NCBI GenBank assembly: GCA_024232835.1
Contig: JAAEPI010000290.1
Span: forward strand, 1-59,424
Source: Cytophagales bacterium
GTDB taxonomy: Bacteria > Bacteroidota > Bacteroidia > Cytophagales > Cyclobacteriaceae
Length of the DNA: 59,424 bases
Direction of reading: 5' to 3'
Shown one piece after another: positions 43,490-52,023 of this stretch (position 1 is the stretch's first letter; every line of letters starts with the position of its first letter). The notes beneath the pieces are model-generated. The model did no database searches. It was not told where the DNA came from and was given only the letters and a program-made list of their open reading frames with translations. A program made the translations under genes and the position numbers.

Positions 43490-44019
43490 GAATTTCTATA
43501 TTTCTTATAAAGCCGGATTGCTAAAGCCAAAAGCACGGCAAAAATCACCAATCCTAAGGTGCCATACAACCAGTCGACAGAATTTTTCAGAATAATGAGA
43601 AAAACAATTGAAACCAGAAACAAAGTGGCGACCTCATTCCATAGGCGTAGATTATTAGAGGACATCCATTTATTCCCTTGCTGAAGTTTGGAATACTGCT
43701 TATGACACACAAAATGATATGTGTAGAGTAGTAGAAGTAGGGCTAACTTGACCCGCATGAAAGGAAGCTGCAACAGTACAGGATTAGCCCAAATAAGGCT
43801 TGTTCCAAATATCAAAGTAAGGATTGCCGAGGGCCAGGTGATTCCCAACCAAAGTCGCTTAGCCATGAGCGTAAGATGAGGGAAGAGAATTTCTTGTTCT
43901 TTGTCAGGTTTATCAAGAGCCTCCGTCTGATAAATAAATAAACGAACAATGTAAAAAAGCCCGGAAAACCAGGTCACCACAAAAATGATGTGTAGGGCTT
44001 TGAGGTTTAAGTAGACCAT
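43486..44019 (-). CDS. HemJ/CopD-family membrane protein
   Basis: ATG 44019 is preferred to the ORF-track start because VYLNLKALHIIFVVTWFSGLFYIVRLF is the normal N-terminal helix of HemJ-type proteins. About four to five helices carry conserved His (LHII), Arg (YIVRLF), Lys (MRVKLALLLLLYTYHF) and NEVATLFLVSIVF. HemJ converts protoporphyrinogen IX to protoporphyrin IX; related CopD proteins handle copper. The motif pattern favours HemJ, while the SCO1 neighbour would suit either. It overlaps SCO1 by 4 nt. Confidence 0.75.
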   Translation of the reverse strand: MVYLNLKALHIIFVVTWFSGLFYIVRLFIYQTEALDKPDKEQEILFPHLTLMAKRLWLGITWPSAILTLIFGTSLIWANPVLLQLPFMRVKLALLLLLYTYHFVCHKQYSKLQQGNKWMSSNNLRLWNEVATLFLVSIVFLIILKNSVDWLYGTLGLVIFAVLLALAIRLYKKYRNS

Positions 44020-44125
44020 TGTTTTGGAACTATTTAAAAAGTAATTCTGTAAAGATTTAGTAAATGTGTAGAGCAAATATCCTGCTATTCAAAACATTGA
44101 ACAAATAAAGTCAACCCCCTTTTGA

Positions 44126-44806
44126 ATGAGTGATCAAAGTAGCTTATGGTATTTTGAAGAGAGTGACCTTTTTGACATCCTGTGTCCTAGAAAGACGCCA
44201 TTATTGAAGGATAAGCACGTCCCCAGTGGTTATAAAAAAGATGACTTTATTTACTTTCCCGATGAGGCCTCCAAACAGATTTATATGATCTCAAATGGTA
44301 GAGTTAAAATTGGAACGTACACAGACGAGAAAAAGGAAATTGTAAAAGCTATTTTGACCAAAGGAGAAATATTTGGAGAACTTGCCTTGGCCGGTGAAAT
44401 GACCCGAACAGATTTTGCCCAAGCTATGGACAATGACACGCGCATCTGTTTTATGACGATTGAAAACTTGCAAGACTTGATGAAAGGCAATCAGGAACTG
44501 AGCTTTAAAATTTTGAGGATTATTGGGTGGAGACTTAGAAAAATGGAATCCAAAATAGAATCACTTGTTTTCAAAGATGCACTAACAAGAATCGTTGATT
44601 TTCTGAGAGAGACTGCTCTAGAAAAAGGACAAAAGGTTGGCTTTGAAATGATGATTAAAAATCACCTCACCCACAAGGATATAGCAAGTCTTACGGGCAC
44701 ATCCCGACAAATAGTAACCACTGTTATGAATGAATTAAGGGAGCAAAACCTTATCAATTTTGACAGAAGACGAATATTGATTCGTGATATGGAGAAATTG
44801 GTGTGA
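44126..44806 (+). CDS. Crp/Fnr-family transcription regulator
   Basis: The 226-residue protein has a cyclic-nucleotide-binding-like roll at ~35-140 (DFIYFPDEASKQIYMISNGRVKIGTY, GEIFGELALAGE). A dimer helix and a C-terminal Crp helix-turn-helix (HKDIASLTGTSRQIVTTVMNELREQ) follow. The four N-terminal Fnr cysteines are absent (a lone Cys in DILCPRKTP), so it is not a classical Fnr oxygen sensor. It is divergent from the HemJ-SCO1 operon and may regulate it or other respiratory genes. Confidence 0.88.
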   Translation: MSDQSSLWYFEESDLFDILCPRKTPLLKDKHVPSGYKKDDFIYFPDEASKQIYMISNGRVKIGTYTDEKKEIVKAILTKGEIFGELALAGEMTRTDFAQAMDNDTRICFMTIENLQDLMKGNQELSFKILRIIGWRLRKMESKIESLVFKDALTRIVDFLRETALEKGQKVGFEMMIKNHLTHKDIASLTGTSRQIVTTVMNELREQNLINFDRRRILIRDMEKLV

Positions 44807-44870
44807 AGGGACAATAATCATTCGTAAAAGGAAGCAGGCAAACGGTCTGTTTAGAATTTTCGCGAAAGCA

Positions 44871-44907
44871 TAAAAAAGGTCAGTCTTGATGAATCAAGAC
44901 TGACCTT
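44871..44907 (-). terminator. Terminator of the YceI gene (minus strand)
   Basis: A perfect 14-bp stem AAGGTCAGTCTTGA / TCAAGACTGACCTT with a 4-nt loop is followed on the minus strand by a six-T run. It also lies just past the Crp/Fnr gene on the other strand. Confidence 0.9.
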
Positions 44908-44924
44908 CGGGGTTTTAATAGCTC

Positions 44925-45488
44925 TTACTTAGAAGCCATCACTTTTATATTCAGCTTTATGTCATCGCTTATCGCTTTGTCAGCAAGATCGTCGAAGAAT
45001 GAATTGGAGCCATAGCGCACGTCGAACTTCGACCGGTCAAAAGTCAGCTCGGCACTGCCAGTGAAGGTACCTTCATCTTCCGATACATTTGCCGTAAAAG
45101 TGATTTCTTCAGTGGCTGCTTTTATAGTCAGATCGGCAGTAACTACTAGACTACCATCCTCACGCTCTTCCGAACTTTTGATTACAAGGCTGGCCGTTGG
45201 GTAAGTTTTCACTCCAAAGAAGTCATCAGATTTCAGATGTCCGTCCAATTTTTTTGACCCATTCTTATCTGCAATTGTGGTCATATCAATGATAAAATCA
45301 CCACTCACAAGTACTCCGTTTTTCACTTTGAAAGTTCCCTCTGAAAATTGCAATGTTCCCATTTGGGAGCTTCCCACGATTTTTTCTCCTTTCCAATTAA
45401 CAACACTTTCATCTGTGTTGATTTGATAGGTTTGAGCAGAAACCCCAATGCCTACTAATAATGATAATGTGACCAATGATAATTTCAT
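44925..45488 (-). CDS. YceI-family periplasmic protein
   Basis: The 187-residue protein has a signal peptide ending GVSAQ. The YceI lipocalin-type barrel shows INTDESVVNWKGEKI, GTFKVKNGVLVSGDFIIDM, LDGHLKSDDFFGVKTYPTASLVIKS and FDRSKFDVRYGSNSFFDDL. These proteins bind amphiphilic or isoprenoid molecules. It is monocistronic with its own terminator. Confidence 0.9.
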   Translation of the reverse strand: MKLSLVTLSLLVGIGVSAQTYQINTDESVVNWKGEKIVGSSQMGTLQFSEGTFKVKNGVLVSGDFIIDMTTIADKNGSKKLDGHLKSDDFFGVKTYPTASLVIKSSEEREDGSLVVTADLTIKAATEEITFTANVSEDEGTFTGSAELTFDRSKFDVRYGSNSFFDDLADKAISDDIKLNIKVMASK

Positions 45489-45583
45489 ATTCTTTTAAAT
45501 TAGATGTATGTACATGTATTTATTGAACTGCAAAACGATGCAACACGGATAAAGGTTCATTAATTTTGAGAGAAATTCAAACA

Positions 45584-46174
45584 ATGATTCAACTCGGTAC
45601 CACATTGTTATCTGATGACATCAAAGATGAGTCGTTTGTTTGTGACTTGCAAAAGTGCAAAGGTGCTTGTTGTGTGGAGGGGCATTTAGGAGCTCCGTTG
45701 CTTTTTGATGAGCTGGATGAAGTTGAAGATGTTGTTGCAAAAGTGAAGGCATACCTGTCCCTGGAGGCCACTGCTGTTTTGGATAAGGAAGGAGGATTCG
45801 TCTTGGATCATGAAGGTGAATTTTCTACTACTACCATGAATGGAAATGAATGTGCTTTCGCTTTCTATGATAAAAATAAAATCTTAAAGTGTAGCATCGA
45901 ACAAGCGCATCTTGACGGGAAGACGGATTTCGTGAAACCAATTTCCTGTCACCTTTATCCAGTTCGGTTAGGGAAAACAGCTCATTTTGAAACTGTTAAC
46001 TATGATAAATGGCAGATTTGTTCATCGGCTTGTGATCTTGGAAAAGAGCTGAAAGTCCCCGTGTACAAATTTCTTAAAGAGCCATTAATAAGGAAATTTG
46101 GAGCTAACTGGTATGATGAGCTTTGTAGTTTAATAGAAGAAGTACCTACCACTTCACAACAATCTTCCCTGTAG
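45584..46174 (+). CDS. DUF3109 family cysteine-rich protein
   Basis: ATG 45584 fits the family start (MIQLGTTLLSDDI) better than the ORF-track TTG at 45566. The Cys pattern VCDLQKCKGACCVEGHLGAPL followed by CAFAFYDKNKILKCSIEQAH, SCHLYPVR and CSSACDLG matches DUF3109, suspected to bind an iron-sulfur cluster or zinc. The C-terminal 29 nt overlap the convergent quinone reductase gene. Function unknown. Confidence 0.82.
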   Translation: MIQLGTTLLSDDIKDESFVCDLQKCKGACCVEGHLGAPLLFDELDEVEDVVAKVKAYLSLEATAVLDKEGGFVLDHEGEFSTTTMNGNECAFAFYDKNKILKCSIEQAHLDGKTDFVKPISCHLYPVRLGKTAHFETVNYDKWQICSSACDLGKELKVPVYKFLKEPLIRKFGANWYDELCSLIEEVPTTSQQSSL

Positions 46175-47162
46175 TATTTCCATTTTCCAAATCATCATGA
46201 GCTTGCGCAAGCTCGGATGAAGGATACGATTTCCCGACAATTGGATTTAGTTTTCCATCTTTTGCCCATTGTACCACACCTTCAATACATCCCTTCAATA
46301 CCTCTGGTTGTTGATCACCTACGTTGAGCATATTCACTCCAATAATAGATTTTGACTGCATTAGCAGAAAGAGGGGATGTGTGAATCCCATTGAAAATAG
46401 TAAGCCGATATTAGCAAGAAATCCACCACTTTTGCCTGCTCTACTGGCTGCACCAAAAGTAAAAACTGTGCCTCCCTCGGTTATTAATTTCATATCCTTC
46501 TTGAAAGACTTACCACCCACTGCGTTGAAGCTAGTGGTAATTTTTTTGTCCGATATTTTGGAGATTTCCTTTGCGTAATCCTGTGTTTTGTAATTGATCG
46601 GATGATCGACTCCATTGTCTTTTAAGTATTGAATTTTCTCATCACTTCCGGTTGTTCCAAAAACAACGCATCCTTTTTGTTTGAGTATTTGTGTGAGTGC
46701 TGTTCCTACCCCACCTGCAGCGGAGTGTACCAGTACTGCATCCCCTTTTCTTAAAAATGCTCGATCACATGCCATGTACCAAGCCGTGCAGTATTGTGTG
46801 GCCAGTGCTGTTGCTTTTCCAGCACCCATATCTCCTATTTCGGCTAGGCCTGCTGCTTTTGTTACAGCATATTCTGCATAGCCTCCGAATCGTGTAAAAG
46901 CAGTTACCCTTGTGCCAATGATCGACTCCTCCACTCCAGACCCAACCTTCTCAACAGTACCAACCACTTCGTATCCCAAAACACATGGAATATTAGGTGC
47001 TTCTTGATACAGATCCAAACGTGCCAACACATCTGCGAAATTCAATCCGAAAGCTTCGACATGAATCAGTACTTCTCCTTCCTGAGGTGATGGAGTTGGG
47101 AGGTCTTGTTCTTCGAATGCGGATTTGGCTGAGCCATATTTTGTTAAGGTGAGTGCTTTCAT
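46146..47162 (-). CDS. Zinc-independent quinone oxidoreductase (MDR superfamily)
   Basis: The 338-residue protein follows the quinone reductase/enoyl reductase pattern: EVLIHVEAFGLNFADVLARLDLY, VLGYEVVGTVEKVGSGVEES, the NADPH-binding LVHSAAGGVGTALTQIL and a C-terminal NTTGKIVVKW. The Cys/His zinc ligands of alcohol dehydrogenases are absent. It probably reduces quinones or alpha,beta-unsaturated carbonyls with NADPH. It is monocistronic. Confidence 0.88.
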   Translation of the reverse strand: MKALTLTKYGSAKSAFEEQDLPTPSPQEGEVLIHVEAFGLNFADVLARLDLYQEAPNIPCVLGYEVVGTVEKVGSGVEESIIGTRVTAFTRFGGYAEYAVTKAAGLAEIGDMGAGKATALATQYCTAWYMACDRAFLRKGDAVLVHSAAGGVGTALTQILKQKGCVVFGTTGSDEKIQYLKDNGVDHPINYKTQDYAKEISKISDKKITTSFNAVGGKSFKKDMKLITEGGTVFTFGAASRAGKSGGFLANIGLLFSMGFTHPLFLLMQSKSIIGVNMLNVGDQQPEVLKGCIEGVVQWAKDGKLNPIVGKSYPSSELAQAHDDLENGNTTGKIVVKW

Positions 47163-47223
47163 AAATATTGTACAATTTCTTTCAAATATACTTTTTTGCT
47201 AATAAGACTGGGCGAGTCTATTC

Positions 47224-48069
47224 TTAGCTAGCTCTGACTACAGGTAGATCTCCCGGAAGTCCCCACTCGCTCCAGGAGCCGTCATAGACGGAAGTATTTT
47301 TGAATCCGGCCAGGTCGGCGGCAAGTGCCAGAATGCATGCAGTTAGACCAGAACCACAAGAAAACACGAGCTGTTGATCTGAAATTTCTCTCTTTTTAAA
47401 TTCCTCTTTCAATTCAATTGCTGGCAGCATTTTATTTTTTCTTAGCACATCATTGAAATGAAAATTGATTGAATTGGGAATATGCCCACCTCGAAGGCCT
47501 TTTCTTGGTTCTGGCTCAGTTCCATCAAAACGACCCTTTGATCGGGCATCCAAAACCAACGTTTCTGATTCCTTAACAGAGTCTAGGACTTCTTTTGAAT
47601 TCTTCCAGAAGTCGGATTGTGAAATTGCAACAAAATCTCCTTTATCAAACTTGGATGATCTTTTTGTTTCTATGGGTAGTGCTGCTTTCATCCATTTGGG
47701 AAGTCCACCATCCAGCACGGCTACATTTTCATGACCCATTGCTCGGAACATCCACCAAGGTCTTGGGCTAGAATAAACACCCAGATTATCATAAATAATA
47801 AGGGTGCTGGTTTTAGAAATTCCCAATTTTTGGGCCTCTAGACTAAAAGCTTCCTCTGAAAGCATCGTGTGGGGAAGTGCGCTTGAATGATCCGAGAACA
47901 CCTGTTCAATATCCAAAAATCTAGCACCAGGCAATTGTAAATACGAAAGTGGATTGCCTTCAAGGTTTGATTTTGGCTTGCGAAAACTAGCATCGAGAAT
48001 TATTAGATCTGGATGTTCAATATAGTTGGAGAGCCAACTGCTGGATACAAGAGATGAAGTAAGATTCAA
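47224..48069 (-). CDS. Thiosulfate/3-mercaptopyruvate sulfurtransferase, double rhodanese
   Basis: The 281-residue protein has two rhodanese domains. The first (~1-130) is inactive (LIIYDNLGVYSSPRPWWMF). The second has the catalytic Cys in VFSCGSGLTACILALA, preceded by LDARSKGRFDG and LRGGHIPNSINFHF. The CGSGLTAC loop favours mercaptopyruvate or thiosulfate sulfurtransferase. There is no signal peptide, so it is cytoplasmic. It is the last gene before the 450-nt gap holding the RNA candidate. Confidence 0.9.
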   Translation of the reverse strand: MNLTSSLVSSSWLSNYIEHPDLIILDASFRKPKSNLEGNPLSYLQLPGARFLDIEQVFSDHSSALPHTMLSEEAFSLEAQKLGISKTSTLIIYDNLGVYSSPRPWWMFRAMGHENVAVLDGGLPKWMKAALPIETKRSSKFDKGDFVAISQSDFWKNSKEVLDSVKESETLVLDARSKGRFDGTEPEPRKGLRGGHIPNSINFHFNDVLRKNKMLPAIELKEEFKKREISDQQLVFSCGSGLTACILALAADLAGFKNTSVYDGSWSEWGLPGDLPVVRAS

Positions 48070-48180
48070 TTTGCTAGAGGGTGTTTATTTGTAATTGCAA
48101 CCTAGTCAGAATTGTTGGAATCAAAAAAATGTGAATAAACCTGTGCATATGTAGGGTATAACCAGGGTATAACTTGGTTT

Positions 48181-48480
48181 GTAATTTGTTGAAAACTAGG
48201 GATGTAGAAAGTTTGGAGATGTAAAGTTCTCATCTACTTTAGCAAAACCAAAGGAGAGATAGGAAGCTGAAACGCAAGTTTCTAACCGGACGAAGGGAAG
48301 TTGGAGTAAACTTCGGTTTGCATCAATGAAGCTCAGAAGGTTGTTGTAATAAACGGGTCTTGGGGCAACTCAGGAAAACGCCTAACAAGGAATCCGAACT
48401 GCACTTAGGAATGTTACAAGAACCACGGTTGTTGTAAGATTAAAAGGGTGAAATTTCAGCAATGAAGTCTCACCCTTTTT
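48181..48480 (+). ncRNA. Candidate structured RNA between the sulfurtransferase and cheY genes
   Basis: The 48070-48522 gap has no credible ORF but several clean hairpins: GAAAC-gcaa-GTTTC, CGAAG...CTTCG containing AAGTT-ggagta-AACTT, and AAAGT/ACTTT. It ends in a strong 10-bp terminator with a T-run on the plus strand. GGTTGTTGTAA occurs twice (48339-48349 and 48427-48437), and CAATGAAG also recurs. A TAATTTG at 48182 is a partial -7 element. I cannot match it to 6S RNA, tmRNA, SRP RNA or RNase P. Strand and 5' end are inferred. Confidence 0.45.
48442..48480. terminator. Terminator between the RNA candidate and cheY
   Basis: A 10-bp stem AAAAGGGTGA / TCACCCTTTT encloses an 18-nt loop and is followed by TTTTT. 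The A-tract on its left lets it also stop the minus-strand che operon. Confidence 0.85.
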
Positions 48481-48522
48481 GTTTGTAAATCTTACGCATT
48501 CTTGGGGATTTAGACTGGTTCG

Positions 48523-48903
48523 CTATCTAGTAGTTGTTTCAAGGTTTTCTAGCCTCTTGATTTTTTCTGATAATTCTGCTGTATCGAAGGGTTTGAGAAT
48601 ATAATCAACAGCACCTTTGGAGATTGCCTTTGCCACAACTCTTTGTTGCCCCACAGCACTGACCATAATTACTTTGTGATTTGAACCTTCTTCTTTGAAA
48701 TGGTCTAGTATATCCAATCCTAGCATATCGGGCAAAATGTTATCAAGAGAAATAATATCAGGGTTTAAATCAGCTGCTAACCGAATGGCTTCTTTTCCAG
48801 TTGAGGCTTCTTCTACAATTGTATAGCCCTCATCTTCCAGAACCTTTCCAACAAGTTTTCTCATGTAAATTGAATCATCTACGATTAAAGCACTCTTATT
48901 CAT
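48523..48903 (-). CDS. cheY: CheY-like single-domain response regulator (operon end)
   Basis: The 126-residue receiver has acidic pair D9-D10 in LIVDDS, phospho-acceptor D54 in IISLDNILPDMLG, a conserved Thr/Ser position (MVSAVG) and Lys in YILKPFD. It is the last gene of the chemosensory operon, 70 nt after cheC. A second CheY is encoded at the front, so they may address different outputs or one may be a phosphate sink. Confidence 0.9.
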   Translation of the reverse strand: MNKSALIVDDSIYMRKLVGKVLEDEGYTIVEEASTGKEAIRLAADLNPDIISLDNILPDMLGLDILDHFKEEGSNHKVIMVSAVGQQRVVAKAISKGAVDYILKPFDTAELSEKIKRLENLETTTR

Positions 48904-48973
48904 TTCATTTCTGTTTTATATATTGTGAATGAATTGTAAGATCATTTTGAACTATGAATTCAATAATTAATGT

Positions 48974-49576
48974 TCACTGCAAGACAGCCATATCTTTGAT
49001 CTTCGTTACAAATTCGTCCTGAACCATCCATGTGAAATGTGGAGATACTTCTAATTCTTCACCTTGGAATATCGATTTGAAATGCAGAGTAGAATTGTAC
49101 TTATTTGATTCGGCCTCTAAATACTCTTTCACTTCGTTGGATTTTATTGTATGAAGTGAGGGTACATTGCCAAACATTTCTACATCTAGAATGTTCGAAA
49201 ACTGAGATATTATTGTGGCTGATACCATATTATCAATTTCAGTTATAAATTCCAATTCCATCAATTCGAGCTCGGATGGAGCACCAGTATATAGCTCCTT
49301 TGGGAGACAGGTATCTATGATTCTTCTGATCTCCTCTTGAGTGAATATCAAATGACATACTCCCTGGATCTCACCAATAAGTTCGGTTCTCAGTAAGTCG
49401 TACGATTTGGAATCGGCTACATTAAATTTGCTCATCGAGTCAACACCAAAGTCAATTTTCTTAATTGAAATTGGACTATTTAGTATGGATGCAAGTGCAG
49501 TTGATGCTTTTCTCAACCCTTCTTTGATCATACCAGTTGCCAATGATTGCTCCTTTTTTTCTAATTGATTTATCAT
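48974..49576 (-). CDS. cheC: CheC-family chemotaxis phosphatase-like protein
   Basis: The 200-residue protein shows CheC/CheX-fold features: LIGEIQGVCHLIFTQEEIRRII, then the active-type helix ELELMELEFITEIDNMVSATII, where CheC normally has E-x2-N, and the closing VSPHFTWMVQDEF. Only one clear E/N pair (EIDN) is seen. It probably dephosphorylates CheY-P and may bind CheD, whose gene is two genes upstream. Confidence 0.75.
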   Translation of the reverse strand: MINQLEKKEQSLATGMIKEGLRKASTALASILNSPISIKKIDFGVDSMSKFNVADSKSYDLLRTELIGEIQGVCHLIFTQEEIRRIIDTCLPKELYTGAPSELELMELEFITEIDNMVSATIISQFSNILDVEMFGNVPSLHTIKSNEVKEYLEAESNKYNSTLHFKSIFQGEELEVSPHFTWMVQDEFVTKIKDMAVLQ

Positions 49577-49616
49577 TTCATTTTGTGTTTTTCTATTGAG
49601 GATAACTGGGCCAATA

Positions 49617-50651
49617 TCACATTAGTGCCGTTGGTATATCATCCAAATGACAAATTTTGTTCACGCTTCCTGAGTTTATCGCTTCTTTGGGCATGCCAAA
49701 TACAATACAACTTTCCTCATTTTGAGCAATGGTATCTCCGCCAGCATTTTTCACCTCAATAAGCCCTTCTGTACCATCTTTGCCCATACCAGTCAAGATG
49801 ACACAAACAGCCTTTCTTCCAGCATGTCTGGCTGCAGATTTAAATAGAACATCAACCGCTGGTTTATGGCCACTTACAAGAGGACCATTTTTAAGTTGAA
49901 CCTTGTATCCGCCATGGTGTTTCTGAAGCAACATGTGTTGGTCTCCTGGAGCAATCAAAGCCGTTCCTTTTATTAATTGATCTCCATCTTTTGCCTCTTT
50001 TACAGTCATGTCACTCTCCTTGTCCAAACTTTCCGCAAATGAATTTGTAAACTCTTTCGGCATATGTTGAACGATAAGAATCGCTGGAAAATTTCTAGAT
50101 AACCGACGCAGGAGTTGTTTCAAAGCAGTGGTTCCACCGGCAGATGCTCCAATGCAAATTACCTTTCCATCTTGTTTCTTCAATGGAGAGAGTAAATTCT
50201 TATGGCTGAATGACAATTTTTGCTTTATTTTTGAAATTTTTCTAACCTTGGTCCTTGCCGCTTCCTTTACGATTTTGATCAGATCTTCAGCATCTGCCTT
50301 CAATGCCTCATTGGTATCGAATTTGGGTTTATTCAATATTTTAACAGCGCCGTATTCAAGAGCTTTAAGTCCGATGACAGATGCCCGATGAGTGAGAGTA
50401 GATAATATCACAACGGGAATAGGGTGCTGACTCATTAATTTTTTAAGGAAAGTGAGTCCATCCATTTTGGGCATTTCTATGTCCAATGTGATTACATCTG
50501 GTTTGTTCTTCTTTAGCAGTAGAGCTGCACTAAAGGGGTCATCTGCCGCTCCAATAAAATTTAGGTCTGGATCACTGGAAAATATATCCTCTAAAACCCT
50601 CCGTATCAAATGAGAATCATCAATGGTCAATATTTTGATTTTATTCTTCAA
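49617..50651 (-). CDS. cheB: Chemotaxis methylesterase CheB
   Basis: The 344-residue protein has a receiver with Asp in PDVITLDIEMPKMDG, a linker, and a methylesterase domain with catalytic Ser in CIGASAGGTTAL, His in ILIVQHMPKEF and Asp in GMGKDGTEGL. It removes receptor methyl groups and deamidates Gln. It overlaps cheD by 4 nt. All catalytic residues are intact. Confidence 0.94.
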   Translation of the reverse strand: MKNKIKILTIDDSHLIRRVLEDIFSSDPDLNFIGAADDPFSAALLLKKNKPDVITLDIEMPKMDGLTFLKKLMSQHPIPVVILSTLTHRASVIGLKALEYGAVKILNKPKFDTNEALKADAEDLIKIVKEAARTKVRKISKIKQKLSFSHKNLLSPLKKQDGKVICIGASAGGTTALKQLLRRLSRNFPAILIVQHMPKEFTNSFAESLDKESDMTVKEAKDGDQLIKGTALIAPGDQHMLLQKHHGGYKVQLKNGPLVSGHKPAVDVLFKSAARHAGRKAVCVILTGMGKDGTEGLIEVKNAGGDTIAQNEESCIVFGMPKEAINSGSVNKICHLDDIPTALM

Positions 50652-51136
50652 ACTTTGGAAACTGGAATGGCAGATTTACTTAGCAATTTCATTTGTACTT
50701 TTCCTGTGGTGGTATTAAAAATAATTTTCCTCCCAAGATTTCCACCTGTATTGATTGCAATTATTTTGATGTTGTGAGATTGTAATATTTCCTTGGCCAC
50801 ATCAACATTCCGATCCCCAATCCGCATGGTGAAATTGGCTTGATTAGCGCCTCCGAATACTTTGGCCACTAAATTTGTTTTTGAACAACCCTGATTCGTC
50901 AAGTCATCTATTAATTTGGAAATGGCGATGTTTCCAAATTTAGCTGAAGCCAAACCTGCTCCATTCCAATAGGGAAGCATGTAGTGATTGATGCCACCAA
51001 CCAGTTTGTTAGTATCAAAAAGACAAACGGAAACACATGATCCAAGTAGGGTGCTTACCAGATAGCTATCCAGACTCACAAACATGTTGGACGGATATAG
51101 ATAATGTTTATAAATTTCCTGACTGGAATTCTTCAA
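50648..51136 (-). CDS. cheD: Chemoreceptor deamidase CheD
   Basis: The 162-residue protein has the catalytic Cys in STLLGSCVSVCLFD, His in GGINHYMLP and the following NIAISKLIDDL, the CheD pattern. It deamidates receptor Gln residues and can bind CheC. It overlaps the histidine-kinase gene and cheB by 4 nt each, so all three are translationally coupled. Confidence 0.92.
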   Translation of the reverse strand: MKNSSQEIYKHYLYPSNMFVSLDSYLVSTLLGSCVSVCLFDTNKLVGGINHYMLPYWNGAGLASAKFGNIAISKLIDDLTNQGCSKTNLVAKVFGGANQANFTMRIGDRNVDVAKEILQSHNIKIIAINTGGNLGRKIIFNTTTGKVQMKLLSKSAIPVSKV

Positions 51137-52023
51137 AATACTTGTTCGTTTTCGCCATTTTCAAAAAATGTATTTTCATCCAGTGAAGCAAATATATCTT
51201 CAAAGATCAAATCCCGTTCTGTTGGTATAGTTAAATCAACCCGTGTTCCTTCCATTCCATTGGATTGCACTGTAAGGCTACCTTCCATCAAATCCACCAA
51301 TGAATGTACGATGGATAATCCCAATCCATGGCCCCCATGGGACTTAGTCGTTCCGGTATTTAATTGTTCGAACCTGTCGTAAATATTTGACAAGTCAGAA
51401 TTGGAAATACCGACACCATAGTCCCTAAATGAAAATATCATATCTGATCCATTCCGAACCAATTTGATTTCTACTGATTTTCCGTCAGAACTAAATTTTA
51501 AGGCGTTTGAAATCAAATTGGATACCACCAACTGTAATTTGCTTCTATCGCAAATAATTTCGTCCGTTTCAGTTATGTCCACATTAACTTCCAGACCCTT
51601 ATCCTCTATATTATTTTCAAAGGAGCCAAGTACTTCGATTATTACATCTCCGCAAGAGAATTTTGTGAGATCCAAATTGGTTTCTCCTGCTTCCAATTCG
51701 GCGGCAATAAATATATTTTGCAGTTGAAAATTGAGGGCCAATACTTCCTGATATATCAGTTTTGTATTCGAGACGATTTTTTTCTCGTCAAATGATTTTT
51801 TAAGGTTTAAACTTAATAATCCAAGTATGGAGGCCATTGGATTATTTACCTCATTTTTGATATTTGACAAAAAATGACTCTTCACTTCTTCAGATCGAAC
51901 CAATTTTTCATTTACTTGCTTAATTTCATCCGCAAATTGTTTTTGCTCAGAAAGAAGTCTGTTTTTTTCTAAAAACCGATCCTGTAATTCCTGAATAATT
52001 CGATCATCTGTCAATTCTTTCAT
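51133..52023 (-). CDS. Histidine-kinase-like protein with Asn in place of the phospho-acceptor His
   Basis: The 296-residue soluble protein starts with a coiled coil and then a HisKA-type dimerisation helix. Where SHEIRTP is expected the sequence reads FLSNIKNEVNNPMASILGL, so the phospho-His is Asn. The HATPase_c domain looks intact: N-box NLISNALKFS, G1 FRDYGVGISNSDL and G2 HGGHGLGLSIVHSLV. It may regulate CheA or transduce ATP state rather than autophosphorylate. It is coupled to cheR and cheD by 4-nt overlaps. Confidence 0.8.
   Translation of the reverse strand: MKELTDDRIIQELQDRFLEKNRLLSEQKQFADEIKQVNEKLVRSEEVKSHFLSNIKNEVNNPMASILGLLSLNLKKSFDEKKIVSNTKLIYQEVLALNFQLQNIFIAAELEAGETNLDLTKFSCGDVIIEVLGSFENNIEDKGLEVNVDITETDEIICDRSKLQLVVSNLISNALKFSSDGKSVEIKLVRNGSDMIFSFRDYGVGISNSDLSNIYDRFEQLNTGTTKSHGGHGLGLSIVHSLVDLMEGSLTVQSNGMEGTRVDLTIPTERDLIFEDIFASLDENTFFENGENEQVF

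Noticed and set aside
48070-48522. RNase P, tmRNA, 6S or SRP RNA in the gap before cheY
   Set aside because: None of the conserved blocks of these RNAs that I know could be located, so it is kept as an unassigned candidate.
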